NCBI GenBank assembly: GCA_016222825.1
Contig: JACRQF010000002.1
Coordinates: forward strand, 1-64,000
DNA from: Verrucomicrobiota bacterium
Lineage (GTDB): Bacteria > Verrucomicrobiota > Verrucomicrobiia > CAIQCK01
Reading direction: 5' to 3'
Length of the DNA: 64,000 nt
Below are positions 63,601-64,000 of this stretch, in pieces. A model generated the notes under the pieces. The model did no database searches. It saw nothing but the letters and a program-made list of their open reading frames with translations, and had not been told where the DNA came from. Position 1 is the first letter of the stretch; every line of letters begins with the position of its first letter. The translations under genes were made by a program, and so were the position numbers.

Positions 63601-64000
63601 GTCCTGTTTCAGGATCGTCGCGGCCACATCGGCGTCGGTTGGCTCGACGGAGGGGAGGTCTCCGGCCACATCGGGTTGTTGCTTCAACTTCTCATAAGCC
63701 GCCTCCAGCAGCTTAGCGTATTCCGGTAGCGACACCCCATAGCGGAGTTGTCCGATCTGCAAGTCGCCAAGCAAATCAACAAGGGATTTTCTGGCCGCAT
63801 TCTGTAACTCGTTCTCCAAAAACTCAACACGATCAACCAACGCCTGGTCATCCTGCGCAGAAGGTTTTACAATCTCAGTCCTAAATTCTCCATCATCCGC
63901 GACGGTTTCCAATGTGCCGGGTGTGGTTGGTGCGGGCTTCCGGCTTAACTCGTCCATCCGCTTCCGCACTTCCACCGGAAATTCCACCGGCCACTTGTCC
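54676..64000 (-). CDS. Giant polyvalent protein: DNA methylase, SNO-type helicase, zincin, LPD-like tail (5' partial)
   Basis: The frame is open from the right edge for more than 3100 codons. GTG 63987 is a possible start, but coding-like sequence continues to the edge. In order: an N6-adenine-type methylase (EPSAGNGSI near 62820, NPPF at 62626-62640), a linker, and a strawberry-notch-type SF2 helicase with Walker A GTGVGKARIV (about 61600), DEAG (about 61300) and QQTFGRVHRSNE (about 60115). Then a zincin-like HEFTE (about 58360) with EARAELIADVVGNAF, and a long helical tail with two membrane-like segments (about 55960-56000 and 55790-55830). Such polyvalent proteins are thought to enter the host with element DNA and protect it. 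Heptamer repeats occur at 63423-63450. Confidence 0.85.
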   Translation of the reverse strand, partial: DKWPVEFPVEVRKRMDELSRKPAPTTPGTLETVADDGEFRTEIVKPSAQDDQALVDRVEFLENELQNAARKSLVDLLGDLQIGQLRYGVSLPEYAKLLEAAYEKLKQQPDVAGDLPSVEPTDADVAATILKQDEDLKTGRLEVREDKPTAPAPAGPATPSTPAPAPVGPRDVKNSGASPESIAEDQRTEDRDQKPARFKAERMEGGWAVRDLEQGGKMVQFYSTETVPDAEARARATADERNGVQKPEPAANVVAKEKTATITPLGFERHVELARLVADALQRGEKLDNAGLLKMAEQAFGGTRGQGTFTPRDAYDAMEAGLNRYIEQSGIVDFSDPAGTLKRLLEVTDRLARQDDRTKGQVELQQFSTPPGEAFLAVHALGDIRGLLALEPSAGNGSIATMLRIAGAKVACNEIDPRRAALLRWQGFDVTGVDAELLNSLLPPEIRPDVVAMNPPFSSKVGVKAHKTEFGARHVAEALARVKAGGRVVAIVGTGMAHERPNFGKWWDGIEKKYTVRANVGVSGKFYGKFGTGFDNQILVLDKTGPTPGKDRAERLTSIVRGSNLTPEQVLERLAPIKDRTYATDKRPTQPTGGPPAGDLFSGSRPAVSPAPVPADRVPAVAGRPAGAAAGDVAAGLQSLPGMDGPGGLQPGGAAGGSAGVPESVERPLFAHLKKPAGAQAVGGAAGGGRAEPVAQRVSPGSDQRVGKAVSEQYRAYVPTVLYEGAQPHPAKLVESSGMADVSHPPITYSLRLPAEDILEGRISDAQAEAVTLIGQRNETKLPDGTRAGMLIAAGTGVGKARIVAAGIKDAMLRGEKRFVWVLSSTTQLKNVKDALRALGLSDVPLLMQREFTNKDLPDQDGILVTQYSQIRQDYKTKGGPKIEQIKKWLGDNKGSFWMDEAGNLKNAVGSDQGGATPDEGTAQGMAALALTRGFKDAQVVYVSATPATEPRHFGYMVERLGLVGDGAPWPDLPAFISAMEGGGLGMVETLLRDLKQVGAYWGPSLSYEGVEYDRLRHELSPDETRTYNDMADLWAELQEAFDEANEQTHAPKGNKFSAFYSAQQGFFLQLMTALQLPTAFRRAEAALADGRSVVFTLFNTREGDTARKVKAAIAAGEDLEGLDLGPNGMLIELIKRQFPVEMFTEVTDPVTGQTTSVPVLDDKGEPVLNPDLVAERQKWIDKVTKLRLPDNPLDAIGKKWGWNNVAEISGRGKRMDGGKWVPRKVKGVADDEVNRMEVKKFQDGKVRLAVVTAAGSEGLDLHSSLDVKNQQRRELIALQLLWSADKQQQTFGRVHRSNEANQPFINLVHTNVASQQRLVNQVAKNLAALGAASQGERGAFASKGMFEHGDLTDVYGQTALLQVYNELMSGSKKLLQRMGVLNKDGNVKQSAAPDVNNFLNRLMVLRVADQNRVFERFARLRDNAVEMARANGTLDTGVEQLPGRDMRVTGSEEIFKHATGATTSLRDIEGEVKSPRMTFEQGLSKANYNRLPDKKAPAFYQNTKSGKVYAVEHLEYSTGDGERQMFRLTGASGNSHSMKPWEVQTELSNGTLLDLSRKEAEKLWREQYDATPEWVTKKTTLLTGLTTPVWEKIFPQGKQEFDPPVVATELTDGTRVLGMEIPKGKVSAVKQRFGIGAELANSSAADVFAMVMDGAEVELDNGWKLRRSKVRGERRLELDPGYADAGRELKRLGLFSEVLSFRERWFVPTDETEGPKVLEKLLAAHKAIKDATAPPSPPAGAGASMAKPTDQFGEPGAGLSLARGAGADYTLPHGNEALSPADREVATAAGRYLATVHGTEAARFTPLSGVFGQRAVSPILRAQSRAADSIQRFLGVRVLVFETTGKASPVNGFVLDSDPGIIFLSADAKAGVLAIMGHEFTESLRRQSPELYQRLENLLTPLLHGVEDYRKEWEAFELSKGRRIRIGEPEARAELIADVVGNAFCDPEFWRSLQRRSHAAADVSSNTLVALAQMSAAGLVGRYGVDGYVSRDAWKIIRTAVVDALTGLAETPAADRQGGQKGGGAGASVSRPSDQFEDGGEPVPDDVAAALRAADISAEETRPTVGAAVGREDAAAGRFVSQALIEEIERGGTLPTPMERAFGDWRKREGDTRWQQVARGLRTIGNIIRKSATDTLEMAGGRIKSELLPRVNGYFDDHEALNGVFSARLFYAIKPVPVLKRPQLRRDIELYWLVRECRKEPSPATERKLQEAGVADRSPEQLLEAMPAATRAVLQVVESIFAQTVRYSRQMGVKVKDARTGQWRASRMEPEGYVPRVMREDIAAVLREPNRNPAESERLMSELVEHIRATRFRPEGAPAGNPAADAQAFAQQLLAHYKDPNTRFDFFGNLEMGRIGGLPPSWFEYGFDKLAPSYIAAWAKRMAQIKNFGQATDKNHPDFWETLLGEGQPDAISEPNARTYVLKLKNALEGKQERDILDRALGERLRAWATVSKLSNPFTAIRNSVQVINAGTVFQWKHTLPQMFSPEKIRNNIKLAREAGVLRSDLVAGFFEVGEFTEKQKQLIGIGLKLGGFTATEQWQRAVAIGAAYSWTRDALAEMRANPRSHNALRARGLLLSLGVNPDALEMEGLGGMEGLKLARAASRGTMFAYDPRQLPLWADTPKARFFMQFQKYGIQEMRFVGRHVIDPALHGYVVDGQRVRDFRPLMFILAAMAGGAGLLWLREAAFKRANPDASLREIVGAAEAGKMETAVKEGLMKLFHTLTYAGAFGILGDWSENVLAFSNRLRGKNPLQPPGLSAILNLFDYAIKAIQQGGRLTLRDLHDWFNAEFPGYAYTEAFAINVGGKIAQMGGDSWKAAELQQARMDESKIRRLAIRYADEAGFDRPLPRPGGPNYSPNSPEYRALHEALLTGDVEAAREVRDRMEGKAGFGGDEWRRAVQQLRGAVAVAEPARLGGLIAPDNREFNTDFRPWLMQREPGMVSALDKLQKTYRDTAHAVGLMGDPREIELNRRNAIITEGLGKRGLMEGAVKSAAMTTGGLSADQATEAMNKAKLNRVYGKGPAVLEEWKDRALRGELDGAGIGLLVQSQAGRIKLAQKMSDTSLTDVERRQQVGEMGRHALVEHLNALRSAQPMTMQEILQAAGKN
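61881..62255 (-). CDS. Gene nested in another frame of the polyvalent gene
   Basis: ATG 62255, preceded by AAGGA with eight-base spacing, opens a 124-residue frame ending TAG 61881. The protein is ordered and helix-rich (MPLTSDQLNQQAARLLATFF, ELPPGMWRLDFNRYQEWTDL, LKQWAARLVEGVQSQLPNAF). 107 of its 124 codons end in G or C. Over the same bases the polyvalent frame reads low-complexity Gly/Ala/Pro and its third positions are only about half G/C. So the bases evolved mainly as the nested gene. It ends where the helicase homology starts. Family not recognised. Confidence 0.7.
   Translation of the reverse strand: MPLTSDQLNQQAARLLATFFQEAVPPYRPPLFRLIECLLSPDGLLELPPGMWRLDFNRYQEWTDLAASNPEGLLAEVLEFLNQSSDPSLPTSKSLPALKQWAARLVEGVQSQLPNAFPQEAINE
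63423..63450. repeat. Degenerate 7-bp tandem repeat in the polyvalent gene
   Basis: GATCTCT GTCCTCT, then GTCCTCT GGTCTTC, four heptamers within coding sequence. On the coding strand they give the hydrophilic stretch AEDQRTEDRDQ in a linker before the methylase. Confidence 0.6.

Larger units (their letters stand above)
53121..64000. mobile_element. Integrated phage- or plasmid-like element (left part)
   Basis: A tyrosine integrase at 53267 is followed by a convergent leftward operon dominated by a giant polyvalent protein, a type known from phages and conjugative elements. The left limit is placed just upstream of dedA; the right limit is outside the window. No att repeat or tRNA target was found. 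Confidence 0.6.

Noticed and set aside
63468..63716. Plus-strand frame with a signal-like hydrophobic stretch
   Set aside because: It is the complement of the Pro/Ala linker in the polyvalent protein; no ribosome site and no ordered sequence after the hydrophobic part.

Overview
The window is high-GC bacterial DNA with strong G/C preference at third codon positions. The gene content points to a member of the Verrucomicrobiota (PVC group). Evidence includes a Minf_1886/PVC-restricted family protein beside leuS, a DUF1844 protein, many secreted PPC, PQQ-propeller, YncE-propeller and beta-helix proteins, several Gfo/Idh/MocA and sugar-isomerase genes, and dispersed palindromic and 7-bp repeats. 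Taxonomy is inferred from gene content only.

Layout. 1-1409: two genes that have lost their N-termini meet head to head, a 2-hydroxyacyl-CoA dehydratase fragment (-) and an amidohydrolase (+) with an in-frame stop. 1432-10068: a secreted beta-helix protein, two tandem NMT1/SsuA-type binding proteins, a hybrid histidine kinase, an Hpt protein, a response regulator and an outer-membrane channel; from 3235 on this looks like one sensing unit. 10255-17289: sugar and housekeeping genes (oxidoreductase, two-lobed aspartic protease, ribulokinase AraB, FHA protein, TIM-barrel isomerase) and an E2-like acyltransferase lacking both its lipoyl lysine and its catalytic histidine. 17324-24267 (-): a DUF4912/GH57 branching enzyme/GH57 operon, then a cytochrome-bd-like pair whose large subunit carries two c-type heme motifs. 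24462-37184: msrB, an epimerase, gmhA, DUF1844, an M16 protease, Minf_1886, leuS, an IS4 remnant, a hydrolase and a TusA/YeeE thiosulfate-uptake pair. 37407-52421: thrC, a YncE/phosphoesterase fusion, a Flp-like pilin, an MFS transporter, a xylose-isomerase-like protein, a Tat Rieske protein, a PaaK-like ligase and PPC and PQQ proteins. 52452-53115: a dedA gene whose 5' end is broken by a 31-bp tandem duplication.

From about 53.1 kb to the right edge lies a mobile element. It has a tyrosine integrase, a coupled one-TM protein, a short gene split by an amber codon, and a leftward reading frame of more than 3100 codons encoding a phage/plasmid 'polyvalent' protein (DNA methylase, strawberry-notch-type helicase, zincin-like peptidase, long C-terminal region with membrane segments). 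Inside that frame, in the linker between methylase and helicase, is a second reading frame of 124 codons (61881-62255). It has its own ribosome site and the codon bias of a real gene, and is the most unusual signal here.

Small-scale structure: degenerate 7-bp tandem repeats lie in leuS (twice), at the end of dedA and in the polyvalent gene. Two different inverted pairs of REP-like palindromes sit at 28369-28435 and 37271-37343. No tRNA, rRNA or CRISPR array was seen.
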